Shown piece by piece: positions 22,924-31,042 of a DNA stretch of 43,428 bases. Origin of the DNA: Chloroflexota bacterium (lineage in GTDB: Bacteria > Chloroflexota > UBA6077 > FW602-bin22 > CADDYW01); assembly GCA_902810745.1 (NCBI GenBank), contig CADDYW010000030.1:1-43428 (forward strand), read 5' to 3'. The first letter of the stretch is position 1; every line of letters starts with the position of its first letter. The position numbers and the translations under genes are program-made. The notes under the pieces are model-generated. The model was not told the DNA's origin, did no database searches, and saw only the letters and a program-made list of their open reading frames with translations.

Positions 22924-24117
22924 ATGACCCTGGTGCTAACGACCGATCCTCCGCCAACAGCAGACCTCGTTGTCATCGGCGGCGGTGTCCTTGGAGCGGC
23001 AACCGCGTTCTACGCCAGTCGAGCAGGTCTGCGCACGGTCGTCGTCGAGCGGCGACCGGTCCTGTGTTCTCTGACCACGCCTGTCGCCGCGGGCGGATTC
23101 CGTCTTCAGTTCGATAATCGCGAGGAGACCGCGCTGGTCCGAGAGAGTCTCGAGACCTTCGAGAACTTCGCGGAGGTGACCGGCCTCCGCGGTTACGACC
23201 TGCGTCTGCAGAAGCAGGGCTACCTCTTTGTCACGACCGATCCCCCGACCGCGCGCCGCCAGGCCGAACGGGTTGCGTTGCAGCAGTCCTGGGGCGTCCA
23301 CGACGTGGAGCTGCTCAAGGGCAGTGAAGCCCGGTACCGTTTCCCGTACCTGAGCGAACAGATCATTTCGGCGCGCTACCGCGCGGGCGACGGGTTCGTC
23401 GATCCCAAGCGGCTGACGTATGGCTACGCCCGGGCGAGCAATGCCACGTTCCTGGTGTCGACGTCGGCGACCGGCTTCCAGCTCGCCGGGGGACGGATTG
23501 CAGGGGTGCAGACCAGCCGGGGAGACATCGCGACGAACGCCGTCGTCATCGCTGCAGGCCCGTTCACCGGTCAGGTCGCTCGCCTCGCGGGCCTCGATTT
23601 TGGTCTGTCGGCGGTGCGGCGTCACCGGCTGGTCATGCCCGAGGTTCCCGAGGTTCCCTCCGACGCGCCATTCGTGATTGACGAGGATAATGGCGCGCAC
23701 TGGCGACCGGCCTTCCAGGGCGCCTACCTGGTGTTCACCGATCCTTCCACGCCGCCCGGCGACCCTCTCTGGAGCGTTCCCACGGATCCCGAGTTCGTCT
23801 TTCTCCTACTCGACCCGTCGAGCGAGCACACCGTCGCGCGGGCCTGCCCGTTCTGGCGCGCGGTCTGGGAGCGTGGCACTGATCACTGGGTGCTGCAAGC
23901 GGGGCAGTATACCTATAGCCCCGATCACCGTCCGATCCTGGGTCCTACTCCGATTCCGGGCCTCTATCTCAACGCCGGCTACAGTGGACACGGCGTCATG
24001 GGAAGCGCGGGCGGTAGTCGACGCGTCGTCGACCTGCTGCTTGGACGGGCGGATCCAGCGACCAATCCGTTCCGCTGGGATCGACCGATGACGGCACACG
24101 CCTTCGACGTGATCTGA
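22924..24117 (+). CDS. DAO-family FAD-dependent oxidoreductase (sarcosine oxidase beta-like)
   Basis: A 397-residue D-amino-acid-oxidase superfamily flavoprotein. The dinucleotide-binding loop is DLVVIGGGVLGAATAFYASRAG with VVVERR at the end of the second strand. The C-terminal FAD block is SPDHRPILGPTPIPGLYLNAGYSGHGVMGS. The VAAGGFRLQF segment matches the isoalloxazine region of sarcosine/dimethylglycine oxidase-like enzymes. It probably oxidises a secondary or tertiary amine or an amino acid; the substrate is unknown. The start at 22924 was chosen because the Rossmann fold begins about 15 residues later, although the frame stays open to 22636 inside pncA. No other sarcosine-oxidase subunit gene is nearby, so it likely acts as a monomer. 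Confidence 0.88.
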   Translation: MTLVLTTDPPPTADLVVIGGGVLGAATAFYASRAGLRTVVVERRPVLCSLTTPVAAGGFRLQFDNREETALVRESLETFENFAEVTGLRGYDLRLQKQGYLFVTTDPPTARRQAERVALQQSWGVHDVELLKGSEARYRFPYLSEQIISARYRAGDGFVDPKRLTYGYARASNATFLVSTSATGFQLAGGRIAGVQTSRGDIATNAVVIAAGPFTGQVARLAGLDFGLSAVRRHRLVMPEVPEVPSDAPFVIDEDNGAHWRPAFQGAYLVFTDPSTPPGDPLWSVPTDPEFVFLLLDPSSEHTVARACPFWRAVWERGTDHWVLQAGQYTYSPDHRPILGPTPIPGLYLNAGYSGHGVMGSAGGSRRVVDLLLGRADPATNPFRWDRPMTAHAFDVI

Positions 24118-24165
24118 TCAACTCGAGGATCCCGAGACGGGTGACGATCGCAGGCCCTAACCGGA

Positions 24166-25572
24166 TCATTCCCACTCAGTGTGGAACGTGCCCGGACGGT
24201 CGATCCGCTGATATGTATGTGCGCCGAAGAAGTCTCGCTGGGCCTGGATCAGATTGACTGGAAGTCGCTCCCGACGGTAGCTGTCGAAGTACGCCAGCGC
24301 GGCACTGAACGCCGGGACCGCGATCCCACGGCTGATCGCTTCCTGAATGAGCTGGCGCAGCGCCGACTGGTGTCGATTGATCGCCTCGCTCATTCCGGCA
24401 TCCACGAGCAGGTTCACCAGATCCGGGCTGCGACGGAATGCCGCCTGGATCGAGTCCAAAAGCTTCGCCCGAATGATGCACCCGCCTTTCCAGATCCGCG
24501 AAATCTCGGAAAGGTTCAGGTCATACCCGTACTCGTGCGACGCCGCTCGCAGCAGCGCCAGTGCCTGGGCGTAAGCGAGGATCATCCCGCCGTAGAGTGC
24601 TGCGCGAACCACCTCGACGAAATCACGGCCCAGTGGCGCAGCCCCCTCGGTTGGACCCGACAGGATCTCTGCCGCTGCCACGCGCTCGGCCTTCAGCGCC
24701 GAGATGTTGCGAGCCGATACCGCGGCGTCGATGGCCGGAATCGGTACGCCCAGGTCGAGCGCATCCTGCGACGTCCACTTGCCCGTGCCCTTCTGACCAG
24801 CCTGATCCAGGATCAGATCCACCAGCGGCTGCCGTGAATCTGGATCGACGTATGCAAGGACCTTGGCAGTAATCTCGATCAGGTACGACTGGAGCTCACC
24901 CTCGTTCCAGCGGGCAAAGATGTCCGACAGCTCCCGGGCATTCAGCCCGCACGCGGTGCGAAGTAGATCGTACGCCTCGGCGATGAGCTGCATCACCGCG
25001 TACTCGCAACCGTTGTGGACCATCTTCACGTAGTGCCCGGCCGACCCGGGGCCGATGTAGGTACAGCAGGGTCCGTCGGGAACCTGGGCGGCAATCGCGG
25101 TGAGAATCGGCTCGATCAATCCGTAGGCCTCCCGCGGACCGCCAGGCATAATGCACGGCCCGTTCAGCGCGCCCGCTTCGCCACCGCTCACGCCAACTCC
25201 AAAGTACGCGAGGCCGGCCGCTGCCATCTCCTTCGAGCGTCGGTCCGTGTCTTTGAAATACGAGTTGCCACCGTCCATCACCACGTCCCCAGGCGAGAGA
25301 TGCGGACGCAATTGCGCCAGTACCTCGTCGACCGCGGCGCCCGCTTGCACCATCAGGAAGATGCGCCGGGGGCGCGCGAGCGAGGCGACAAAGTCTCTCA
25401 CGTCGAAGGTTGGGTGGATCTTTTTGCCCCTTCCTGGTCCCTCGACCAGCTCACGAGTCCGCTGCGCCGTTCGGTTGTAGACCGACACGCTGAAGCCGTG
25501 GTGCTCCATGTTGAGGACGAGGTTCTCGCCCATGACCGCGAGACCAATCAGGCCGATTGTACTTGGTTCCAC
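24166..25572 (-). CDS. gnd: 6-phosphogluconate dehydrogenase (decarboxylating)
   Basis: A 468-residue enzyme of the oxidative pentose phosphate pathway that converts 6-phosphogluconate to ribulose 5-phosphate, CO2 and NAD(P)H. The Rossmann start is IGLIGLAVMGENLVLNM. The substrate block is VGVSGGEAGALNGPCIMPGG, where the second Glu of the usual GGEEGA is Ala. KMVHNGCEY and the signature ILDQAGQKGTGKWT are present. Full family length. The start is GTG at 25572, with GAGG nine bases upstream. A TATACT at 25739-25744 and a hairpin at 25698-25724 suggest a leader of about 160 bases. The nearby PfkB kinase could feed related sugar acids. Confidence 0.96.
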   Translation of the reverse strand: MEPSTIGLIGLAVMGENLVLNMEHHGFSVSVYNRTAQRTRELVEGPGRGKKIHPTFDVRDFVASLARPRRIFLMVQAGAAVDEVLAQLRPHLSPGDVVMDGGNSYFKDTDRRSKEMAAAGLAYFGVGVSGGEAGALNGPCIMPGGPREAYGLIEPILTAIAAQVPDGPCCTYIGPGSAGHYVKMVHNGCEYAVMQLIAEAYDLLRTACGLNARELSDIFARWNEGELQSYLIEITAKVLAYVDPDSRQPLVDLILDQAGQKGTGKWTSQDALDLGVPIPAIDAAVSARNISALKAERVAAAEILSGPTEGAAPLGRDFVEVVRAALYGGMILAYAQALALLRAASHEYGYDLNLSEISRIWKGGCIIRAKLLDSIQAAFRRSPDLVNLLVDAGMSEAINRHQSALRQLIQEAISRGIAVPAFSAALAYFDSYRRERLPVNLIQAQRDFFGAHTYQRIDRPGTFHTEWE

Positions 25573-25697
25573 TGTAGCCGCCTCTGTATCCCTGGATTTC
25601 TGCGCCGGTGTTCGTTTCGCGCATTCGGGAGGCGGACGTGACGATGCATCGAGCGATACGGCTCACGGTTTCCGCCCCACGCGTCGCTGCGGACAAA

Positions 25698-25724
25698 GTG
25701 CCTGGCCCCGGGGCTGGGAGGCAC
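25698..25724 (-). other. Hairpin in the gnd leader
   Basis: GTGCCT (25698-25703) pairs with AGGCAC (25719-25724), and the enclosed GCCCCGGGGC is itself a palindrome. It lies just downstream of the TATACT on the minus strand and about 130 bases before the gnd start, so it could be an mRNA 5' structure. Confidence 0.35.
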
Positions 25725-25738
25725 CAGCCGCGTCCTAC

Positions 25739-25744
25739 AGTATA
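25739..25744 (-). promoter_or_regulatory. -10-like TATACT upstream of gnd
   Basis: TATACT on the minus strand, about 167 bases before the GTG of gnd. No clear -35 element. Confidence 0.4.
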
Positions 25745-25853
25745 ACACCCGAGGCACGTGCACCTGGCGAAGGACCGTTGGCGCAGAATCCCCTGGATAG
25801 CAGCCACAACGTCCGGGACGGCATCTAGCTGGTCGGGGAACGTCGTGCCGAGG

Positions 25854-26339
25854 TTATGGCTTGAATACTGTGTCCGTGGGGCCGGGGGCCGGTCCGGCGA
25901 GATCGGACGAGGAGCGAAGCGGAATCTCCGGCCGCTCGAAGGCTTGGGCACCAGGAAGTTTCAAGACGACCGATTGCGCGGCGGAAACGCGTGGCAGGCT
26001 GATCGTCAGCTCGCCGTTCTCGTAGATCACCGTCGCCAGGTCAGGTCGGACTGCGTGTGGCAGGCGAATTCGACGATACCAGTTTCCCAGGTAGACTTCG
26101 TGCCGGACGCGCTGCTCGGGTGTCTCTTCGACGGAACGGTGCGTGCTGATCGTCACGATCCGCTGAGCTGCCCTGACGTGAATCTGATCCGGGGTGAACC
26201 CCGGCAGATGTGCTCGTAGCTCGATGCGATCTGGCAAGACGTCCATATTCACCGGGAGCAAGCGAGCGCCGGTTTGTTCTTCGACTGCGATTGGCCACAG
26301 CCACGCTCCAGCGACCCCCCGCGTTCGGCGCAACGCCAT
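25854..26339 (-). CDS. Hsp20/alpha-crystallin small heat-shock protein
   Basis: A 161-residue small heat-shock protein, an ATP-independent holdase chaperone. The alpha-crystallin domain runs about residues 27-118: LPVNMDVLPDRIELRAHLPGF, the Y-x-NWYRRIRLP strand region and YENGELTISLPRV, which carries the usual ENG-x-L motif near the end. The short tail after the domain (about 40 residues) ends in VFKP; an obvious IxI assembly motif is not present, although PEIPL could serve. The ATG at 26339 has GGAGG six bases upstream; a GTG one codon earlier is too close. No CIRCE-like repeat was seen. Confidence 0.9.
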   Translation of the reverse strand: MALRRTRGVAGAWLWPIAVEEQTGARLLPVNMDVLPDRIELRAHLPGFTPDQIHVRAAQRIVTISTHRSVEETPEQRVRHEVYLGNWYRRIRLPHAVRPDLATVIYENGELTISLPRVSAAQSVVLKLPGAQAFERPEIPLRSSSDLAGPAPGPTDTVFKP

Positions 26340-26411
26340 CACGCACCTCCGCTCCTGTGTTACCCCTGGGACGAGAAGGTGGCATTCATCGTGCCGTCGA
26401 AAGGTTCACGC

Positions 26412-26648
26412 TTAGCGGCCAGCGGTTCCCGCTCCACCGGTTTCGCGAGCCCCACCCGGCCCCGCAGCCGGCATGAACTCGGTCCAGAACTCGTTGAAGC
26501 TGTAAAACTTACGCCCGCTGGGGACGCTCTGGAAGTAGGTTCGCGGGATGTTGGGGAAACGCTGCATAAGCTCTTCTTTTGAGAATCCCTGGGACCAGTT
26601 CAGGCTCTGTAGCTCAGTGCGCCAGCGTTCCATCTCGTGTGGAAACAT
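26412..26648 (-). CDS. Small hypothetical protein
   Basis: A 78-residue protein of unknown function. The ATG at 26648 has GGGAGGATC nine bases upstream, which argues that it is real; the frame stays open to 26825 but the extra residues look random. The core (residues about 10-55) has alternating helix and aromatic positions: LQSLNWSQGFSKEELMQRF then FYSFNEFWTEF. The layout faintly recalls DUF2795-type small domains, but I do not claim that. The tail is Gly/Ala-rich. It sits between hsp20 and a sugar kinase on the same strand. Confidence 0.5.
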   Translation of the reverse strand: MFPHEMERWRTELQSLNWSQGFSKEELMQRFPNIPRTYFQSVPSGRKFYSFNEFWTEFMPAAGPGGARETGGAGTAGR

Positions 26649-26821
26649 TGGCGTGATCCTCCCATCGATCGTCGAGCCGGCGGTCGCGTGAGCCGCCCGC
26701 TCGAAGCGTCCGTCGCAAGGAACGTGCCCGGAATCGCCAAATCCGTCCGAGTCTGGTCCCTGGTCGCGCGGGGAGCGACACCTTCGAGCGTCACCATCAG
26801 CTCGTAGCGTGACGATCTCCC

Positions 26822-27766
26822 TCAACGGGCGACGTCTCGTCCCGAGCTCAATGCCTGGACCTCCTCCCAGGTAGGCAAACCCTCCACGTCGCCGCTAACG
26901 CTCATGGCGCACGCTCCGACGATCGCCCCTAGCCGCATCGACTCGGCCAGACTCCATCCGCGGAGCTGACCGCTGAGAAATCCCGCCGCAAAGCCGTCGC
27001 CAGCTCCCACCGGATCGACGACCCGTTCCAGGCGAAAAGCCGGTACACGGACCACGCCGTCGTCGCTCAGTCCGAGCGCTCCTTCGGGACCAAGCTTGAC
27101 CAGCACCAGTCGGGGGCCAAGTCGTCGGATCTCCTCGGCCGCGCGAAGCGGATCAGACTCACCCGTCAAAAGCTCGGCTTCGTCAGCGCCGGGCAGAACC
27201 TGATCACAATGCGGCAGTAGCGCGCGCAGAGTTCGACGGCAGGTGTCGATGTCCCAGAGGCGCAGGCGTACGTTCGGATCGAATGAGACCAGGGCACCGG
27301 AGCGGTGCGCGAGATCCATCGCGGTCAGGACCGTCTCGTGGCAGGAGGACGACAGTGCCGAGTTGATCCCACTGACGTGAAAGTAGCGGACACCTCGGAA
27401 GTAATCCGGATTCAGGTCGGCCGGGGTGAGGTAGCTTGCCGCGGAGCCGCGGCGATAATAGATCACCTTGCGTGCGCCAAGCTCTCTCCGTTCCTTGAAT
27501 GCCACCCCGGTCGGATGCTCCGGATCGAAGATCACCTGAGAAACGTCCACGCCCTCGCCGCGCAGGAAGTTGCGGATGTACAGACCGAACTCGTCGTGTC
27601 CGAGGCGACTGATCCAGCCGGCCTGATGTCCCAGTCGAGCAAGGCCAATGGCGACGTTTGCCTCGGACCCGGCGACGTGCTTGCGAAACAGCTCGATGCC
27701 CCGTAGCGGCCCATTTTCGGTCGCCACGAGCATGACCATCATCTCCCCCAGGGTAATGACGTCCAC
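26822..27766 (-). CDS. PfkB-family sugar kinase (2-keto-3-deoxygluconate kinase-like)
   Basis: A 314-residue ribokinase-fold kinase. The N-terminal block is ITLGEMMVMLV; the substrate region is HVAGSEANVAIGLARLG with ISRLGHDEFG; the second PfkB signature is DPVGAGDGFAAGFL with the catalytic Asp. The IYYRRGSAASYLTPADL segment is typical of 2-keto-3-deoxygluconate kinases, so KDG is the likeliest substrate, with other keto-sugars possible. GTG at 27766 was taken as start because GAGGAG precedes it and homology begins there; the frame reaches 27805 but would then run through the tatA terminator hairpin. Confidence 0.85.
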   Translation of the reverse strand: MDVITLGEMMVMLVATENGPLRGIELFRKHVAGSEANVAIGLARLGHQAGWISRLGHDEFGLYIRNFLRGEGVDVSQVIFDPEHPTGVAFKERRELGARKVIYYRRGSAASYLTPADLNPDYFRGVRYFHVSGINSALSSSCHETVLTAMDLAHRSGALVSFDPNVRLRLWDIDTCRRTLRALLPHCDQVLPGADEAELLTGESDPLRAAEEIRRLGPRLVLVKLGPEGALGLSDDGVVRVPAFRLERVVDPVGAGDGFAAGFLSGQLRGWSLAESMRLGAIVGACAMSVSGDVEGLPTWEEVQALSSGRDVAR

Positions 27767-27803
27767 GGACTCCTCACAATCACCTGACCCGGTCGGTGTA
27801 CAC

Positions 27804-27833
27804 AAAAAACGCCCCGGTCTGATGACCGGGGCG
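27804..27833 (-). terminator. Rho-independent terminator after tatA
   Basis: A perfect 10-base stem (27810-27819 with 27824-27833, CGCCCCGGTC) has a TGAT loop. On the minus strand it is followed directly by TTTTTT (27809-27804). It stands 15 bases beyond the tatA stop and separates tatA from the PfkB kinase gene. Confidence 0.95.
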
Positions 27834-27848
27834 CGAAACTGACATCGA

Positions 27849-28067
27849 TCAGGACGCTTTCTCGGAGACTTCCTTCTTAGCCGCCGTCGAATCGGCGTGC
27901 TTGTCTTCCTTCTTTTCGTCGATCTCCGAGTTCATCGAGCTCTTGAACTCCCTGATCCCGCGTCCAAGAGCACCACCCACGTCGCCTAGCTTACCTGGTC
28001 CAAAGATCACCAGTGCAATGATCAGGATGAGCACCAGGTGCCAGGGCTCAATGACGCCCACTCCCAT
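27849..28067 (-). CDS. tatA: Sec-independent translocase protein TatA/TatE
   Basis: A 72-residue single-span membrane protein. One N-terminal helix (HLVLILIIALVIF) is followed by the FGPGKLGDVGGALGRGIREFK hinge and amphipathic helix typical of TatA/E, then a charged, Lys/Glu-rich tail. It forms the pore-like part of the twin-arginine pathway that exports folded proteins. The start has AAGGG shortly upstream and a GGAG further out. TatC is not in the window. A possible client is the Mo enzyme or the twin-Arg lipoprotein at 8534-10045. A strong terminator follows. Confidence 0.93.
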   Translation of the reverse strand: MGVGVIEPWHLVLILIIALVIFGPGKLGDVGGALGRGIREFKSSMNSEIDEKKEDKHADSTAAKKEVSEKAS

Positions 28068-28197
28068 GACCCTTCATTCTCCTCTCTGAAAAGATGCCTG
28101 CCCTGTCTTTTCTACACGATCCGACAAGGAGTCGCAACGTTTCTGGCTCACGTGCGACGAGACACTGCACTGCGACCTTCCCGGATCAGCCACCGTC

Positions 28198-28203
28198 ATT
28201 ATA
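28198..28203 (-). promoter_or_regulatory. -10 box TATAAT upstream of tatA
   Basis: A perfect TATAAT on the minus strand, about 131 bases before the tatA start, implying a leader of about 125 bases. No good -35 element. Confidence 0.5.
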
Positions 28204-28255
28204 CCCTAACCGTGTCCCAACGTATAGTATCGTTCGCCATTGATGGCCGGTTTTT

Positions 28256-28993
28256 TCAGGGCACGTCCTCGGGACCGTGATCGACGTGCGCGTTATAGAA
28301 CACCTCGAACTTTTGGAGATCGAACGTGGCATAAGACTTCTGGAAATCCCAGGACACTGCCATCGCCTGGGCGTGATTCGGAAGTCCCGAATAGGGCGTT
28401 GCGAGCAGCTTCACCTCGTTGTACTTGTCCTTGGGAAGCGACGTGAATGCCTGACGAAGCTGATCCACGACCGATGGGCAGCCATTCGGGCAATCATACA
28501 GCAGGACAACTCCACCGTGCTCGAGGTTATGCACCCAGTACCCCGGAGCAACCGTATCAGTGTACACGCCCCAGGGCTTTGGCTCCGGATAGTGCGGGCC
28601 GGACGCTGGAGGATTCTGCCGATACACGATTGCACTCCCTTCGCTGACGTGGTTGCGTCCTTCGTCTGGAACCTGCACGCCCAGCAGATCCTGCTGACTC
28701 TCGTTCGCCTGCGTGGATCCTGGCGTGGTTGGCGATATCGTACTGCCTGGGCGCATCAGAAAGTAAATCCCGGCAGCGACGATGAGAACCACGACCACGC
28801 CCGCGACGATACCCGCGACATATCGGCGGGGAACCGGTTGCCGGGCGCGTGGTATCGGCCTGGCGCTGGGAACGCGTGCCGGCCGACCATCTGCCCGATC
28901 GGCCGGGCTCGGCGGACGGCTCGCCACCGCGGTCGGCCGAGACGAACTTGGTGCCGAGGAACGACTCGACTTGTGGTGGCGCTTCTTCGCCAT
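28256..28993 (-). CDS. DUF3105 membrane-anchored protein
   Basis: A 245-residue protein. The first about 55 residues are basic and Ser/Pro/Arg-rich, probably cytosolic. One membrane helix follows (about 59-83, IVAGVVVVLIVAAGIYFLM). The outer domain is DUF3105: PPASGPHYPEPKPWGVY, GYWVHNLEHGGVVLLYDCP and later HAQAMAVSWDF. The conserved His residues of VHNLEHGG suggest a metal site, and the two Cys of DCPNGCP a disulfide or thiol pair, but the family's role is unknown. The ATG at 28993 was chosen over a GTG three codons upstream that sits too near the GGAG. It is transcribed divergently from the BON genes from a shared region with TATAAT at 29058. Confidence 0.85.
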   Translation of the reverse strand: MAKKRHHKSSRSSAPSSSRPTAVASRPPSPADRADGRPARVPSARPIPRARQPVPRRYVAGIVAGVVVVLIVAAGIYFLMRPGSTISPTTPGSTQANESQQDLLGVQVPDEGRNHVSEGSAIVYRQNPPASGPHYPEPKPWGVYTDTVAPGYWVHNLEHGGVVLLYDCPNGCPSVVDQLRQAFTSLPKDKYNEVKLLATPYSGLPNHAQAMAVSWDFQKSYATFDLQKFEVFYNAHVDHGPEDVP

Positions 28994-29057
28994 CGCTCGC
29001 ACTGCTCCTGTCCTCAGAATGGTGGAGGTAGCTTAGCACACCTGCGCGGCCCAGTAC

Positions 29058-29063
29058 ATTATA
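29058..29063 (-). promoter_or_regulatory. -10 box TATAAT in the divergent DUF3105/BON region
   Basis: A TATAAT on the minus strand about 65 bases before the DUF3105 start. Read on the plus strand, the same spot gives CATTATAGG, so divergent promoters may overlap here. Confidence 0.5.
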
Positions 29064-29141
29064 GGGCAATGCGACACTCGATGGATGGAACGCAATTTGC
29101 CCGTCCCGACCTCCGACCCTGGGTCCGAGGAGGCGACCTCG

Positions 29142-29828
29142 ATGGCGACCCTGCGCAGCGACGCCGAAGTCCGTCAAGACGTTCTCGACGCGCTCAACGC
29201 CGACATGCGTGTCGATGCCTCGCGCATCGACGTTGACGTGACAAACAACGTCGTCTTTCTCCGCGGGGTTGTCTCCACCTACTTCGAGAAGCGAACTGCA
29301 GAAGGCATCGTGCGTCGGATCAAGGGTGTACGCGACGTGGCCAACGAGCTACGGGTCTTTCCGGCGCAGCCTCGATCAGACCAGGAGATCGCCGACGACG
29401 TGCGCGCGGCCCTGGCGTCGGACGTCTGGGTCGACGAGCGGACCATCGAGGTCACCGTCTCTAACGGCGTCGTCTACCTGTCTGGTACGGTCGACAGCTA
29501 CCCGGCAAAGGCTCACGCCGAGGCGGCTGCCTGGGGTATTGCCGGTGTCCTGGACGTGGTGGACAATCTCACGGTCACCCCACCGTCCGCACGTACGGAC
29601 GCCGAGATCGCCCGGGAGGTTCGTTCGGATCTCGACAAGAACCTCCGCCTCCCGCCGGATGCGATTTCGATCGAGGTGCGGGGCGGTACGGTGTTCCTGC
29701 GCGGTTCGGTGGTATCGCTCGAGCAGAAGTGGCTGGCTGACGAGATCGCGTGGTGGACAACCGGGGTCCGCGACGTCGTCAACGAGCTGAAGGTCGCTCC
29801 CACCGCAGCAAATGCTGGAGGTTCTTGA
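29142..29828 (+). CDS. Triple BON-domain protein 1
   Basis: A 228-residue protein made of three consecutive BON domains (about residues 5-75, 80-148 and 153-222). Each has a D-x-E-I/V-x-x-D-V-R helix, a V-x-G-x-V-x-L-x-G-x-V hairpin and a final helix ending in G-V-x-D-V. BON domains usually bind membranes or phospholipids and are common in secreted OsmY-type stress proteins, but no signal peptide is present here, so it should be cytosolic. The ATG at 29142 has GAGGAGG eight bases upstream; the open frame starts at 29085. Its stop overlaps the next BON gene (TGATG), so the two are co-translated and perhaps interact. Confidence 0.88.
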   Translation: MATLRSDAEVRQDVLDALNADMRVDASRIDVDVTNNVVFLRGVVSTYFEKRTAEGIVRRIKGVRDVANELRVFPAQPRSDQEIADDVRAALASDVWVDERTIEVTVSNGVVYLSGTVDSYPAKAHAEAAAWGIAGVLDVVDNLTVTPPSARTDAEIAREVRSDLDKNLRLPPDAISIEVRGGTVFLRGSVVSLEQKWLADEIAWWTTGVRDVVNELKVAPTAANAGGS

Positions 29829-30511
29829 TGACTGACTCGGTCCGAAGCGACGAGGTGATCGCTGCCGACGTTCGCGACACGCTGAACTGGGATACCAGGA
29901 TTCAGGCAGGCAATATCCAGGTCGAGGTCCTCGACGGGATCGTGACGCTGAGCGGAAACGTGCGGCTGCTCGCCGAGCGTAGCATCGCCGCTGCCGACGC
30001 GTGGCGAGTCAAAGGCGTCCGACAGGTCATCAACGACATCGCGGTGAGCCCCGCGGCCGATCGCACCGACGCTGACATCGCCGCCGACGTCGAAAATGCC
30101 CTGAGATACGATAACCGCGTAGACAGCAGCGACGTCGTCGTTCAGGTCGCCGGTGGGGTAGTCACGCTCTCTGGCGTTGTCGGGAGCTCGGACGAGCGCC
30201 ACGCCGCTGAGGAGGACGCTTGGTACACGCCCGGTGTCGTCGCCGTGGAGGACCGCATCGACGTCTCCCCCTCCAAGCAGCGGCCGGACGAGGAGATCCT
30301 CGCCGCCGTACGCAACGCCCTGACACGCGACGCCCGCATTACCGATGCAACGCGTATCAGCGTCGCGGTCGATCGGGGGAAGGTCACCCTGCGCGGTGGA
30401 GTCGATCGCGCCGTCGAGCGTCAGGCAGCCGAGGAAGATGCCTGGTTCACGGCGGGCGTCGTCGCGGTGACGAACCTTCTGGTCATTAGCCCTCTCATTC
30501 CTCAGTCCTGA
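29828..30511 (+). CDS. Triple BON-domain protein 2
   Basis: A 227-residue paralogue of the preceding protein, again three BON domains in series (about residues 6-75, 80-148 and 153-221). The hairpins read VEVLDGIVTLSGNV, VQVAGGVVTLSGVV and VAVDRGKVTLRGGV. A repeated A-W/Y-x-x-x-G-V-x-x-V ending (DAWRVKGVRQV, DAWYTPGVVAV, DAWFTAGVVAV) marks each domain. No signal peptide. The ATG at 29828 shares one base with the previous stop, and GGAGG in the end of that gene serves as ribosome-binding site. It probably arose by duplication; the pair brings six BON domains to one transcript. Confidence 0.88.
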   Translation: MTDSVRSDEVIAADVRDTLNWDTRIQAGNIQVEVLDGIVTLSGNVRLLAERSIAAADAWRVKGVRQVINDIAVSPAADRTDADIAADVENALRYDNRVDSSDVVVQVAGGVVTLSGVVGSSDERHAAEEDAWYTPGVVAVEDRIDVSPSKQRPDEEILAAVRNALTRDARITDATRISVAVDRGKVTLRGGVDRAVERQAAEEDAWFTAGVVAVTNLLVISPLIPQS

Positions 30512-30518
30512 CCTGTGC

Positions 30519-30524
30519 TATAAT
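30519..30524 (+). promoter_or_regulatory. -10 box TATAAT for a probably leaderless gene
   Basis: A perfect TATAAT ends nine bases before the ATG at 30534, with no Shine-Dalgarno sequence between. The layout mirrors the one at 10278. Confidence 0.6.
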
Positions 30525-30533
30525 CCGGCCGCG

Positions 30534-30791
30534 ATGAATCCAGAAAACGTTGGCGGCACTCTACGACGGACGAGCCCGCCCGTGGTCGTGCCTGACGAAG
30601 TCGAAGATGAGGCCCACGAAGAAGAGCAGCGGGTGGCCATCACCTTAAGCGTTGGCGACGGATTCAAGTTTGGCTGCGGCATGATCCTCGCTGGCATCGC
30701 GTTCTACTTCGTGCTGATCATCATGGTCGCAGCTGCGCTCTTGCTCGCCGAGATCTTAAACCTACCGCTTCCATTTGGCCTGTCCGGATGA
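30534..30791 (+). CDS. Small membrane protein, function unknown
   Basis: An 85-residue protein with an acidic N-terminal half (VVPDEVEDEAHEEEQ) and one long hydrophobic stretch near residues 45-74 (CGMILAGIAFYFVLIIMVAA), enough for one or two membrane helices. I do not recognise the family. It begins 22 bases after the second BON gene but has its own TATAAT, so it can be expressed separately, probably from a leaderless message. Confidence 0.6.
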   Translation: MNPENVGGTLRRTSPPVVVPDEVEDEAHEEEQRVAITLSVGDGFKFGCGMILAGIAFYFVLIIMVAAALLLAEILNLPLPFGLSG

Positions 30792-30998
30792 TGGGGCGAT
30801 CGACGGAGTGCCCCGGTCGTCGCGACGGCGCGTGATTTCTTCGCCCTGGGCACGCGCAGCCGAGCCTCGAGGCTCCGCCCACGTGGACGTGCTTCCCTGA
30901 GGTCAGCACCGGCCGAGGGTGCCGAGGCTCCGCGCACCCGCGCCCGTCAGGCTGCAGAGGCGGCTCAAAAAATCGATGCGCGAAACGCCTCGGACCAC

Positions 30999-31004
30999 TA
31001 TAAT
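30999..31004 (+). promoter_or_regulatory. -10 box TATAAT of moaA
   Basis: A perfect TATAAT 38 bases before the moaA ATG. It leaves a leader of about 32 bases that contains a GAGGACGAGG ribosome-binding stretch. Confidence 0.6.
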
Positions 31005-31042
31005 GGTCGAGAAGAGATGCGGAGCTCCGCGAGGACGAGGTC

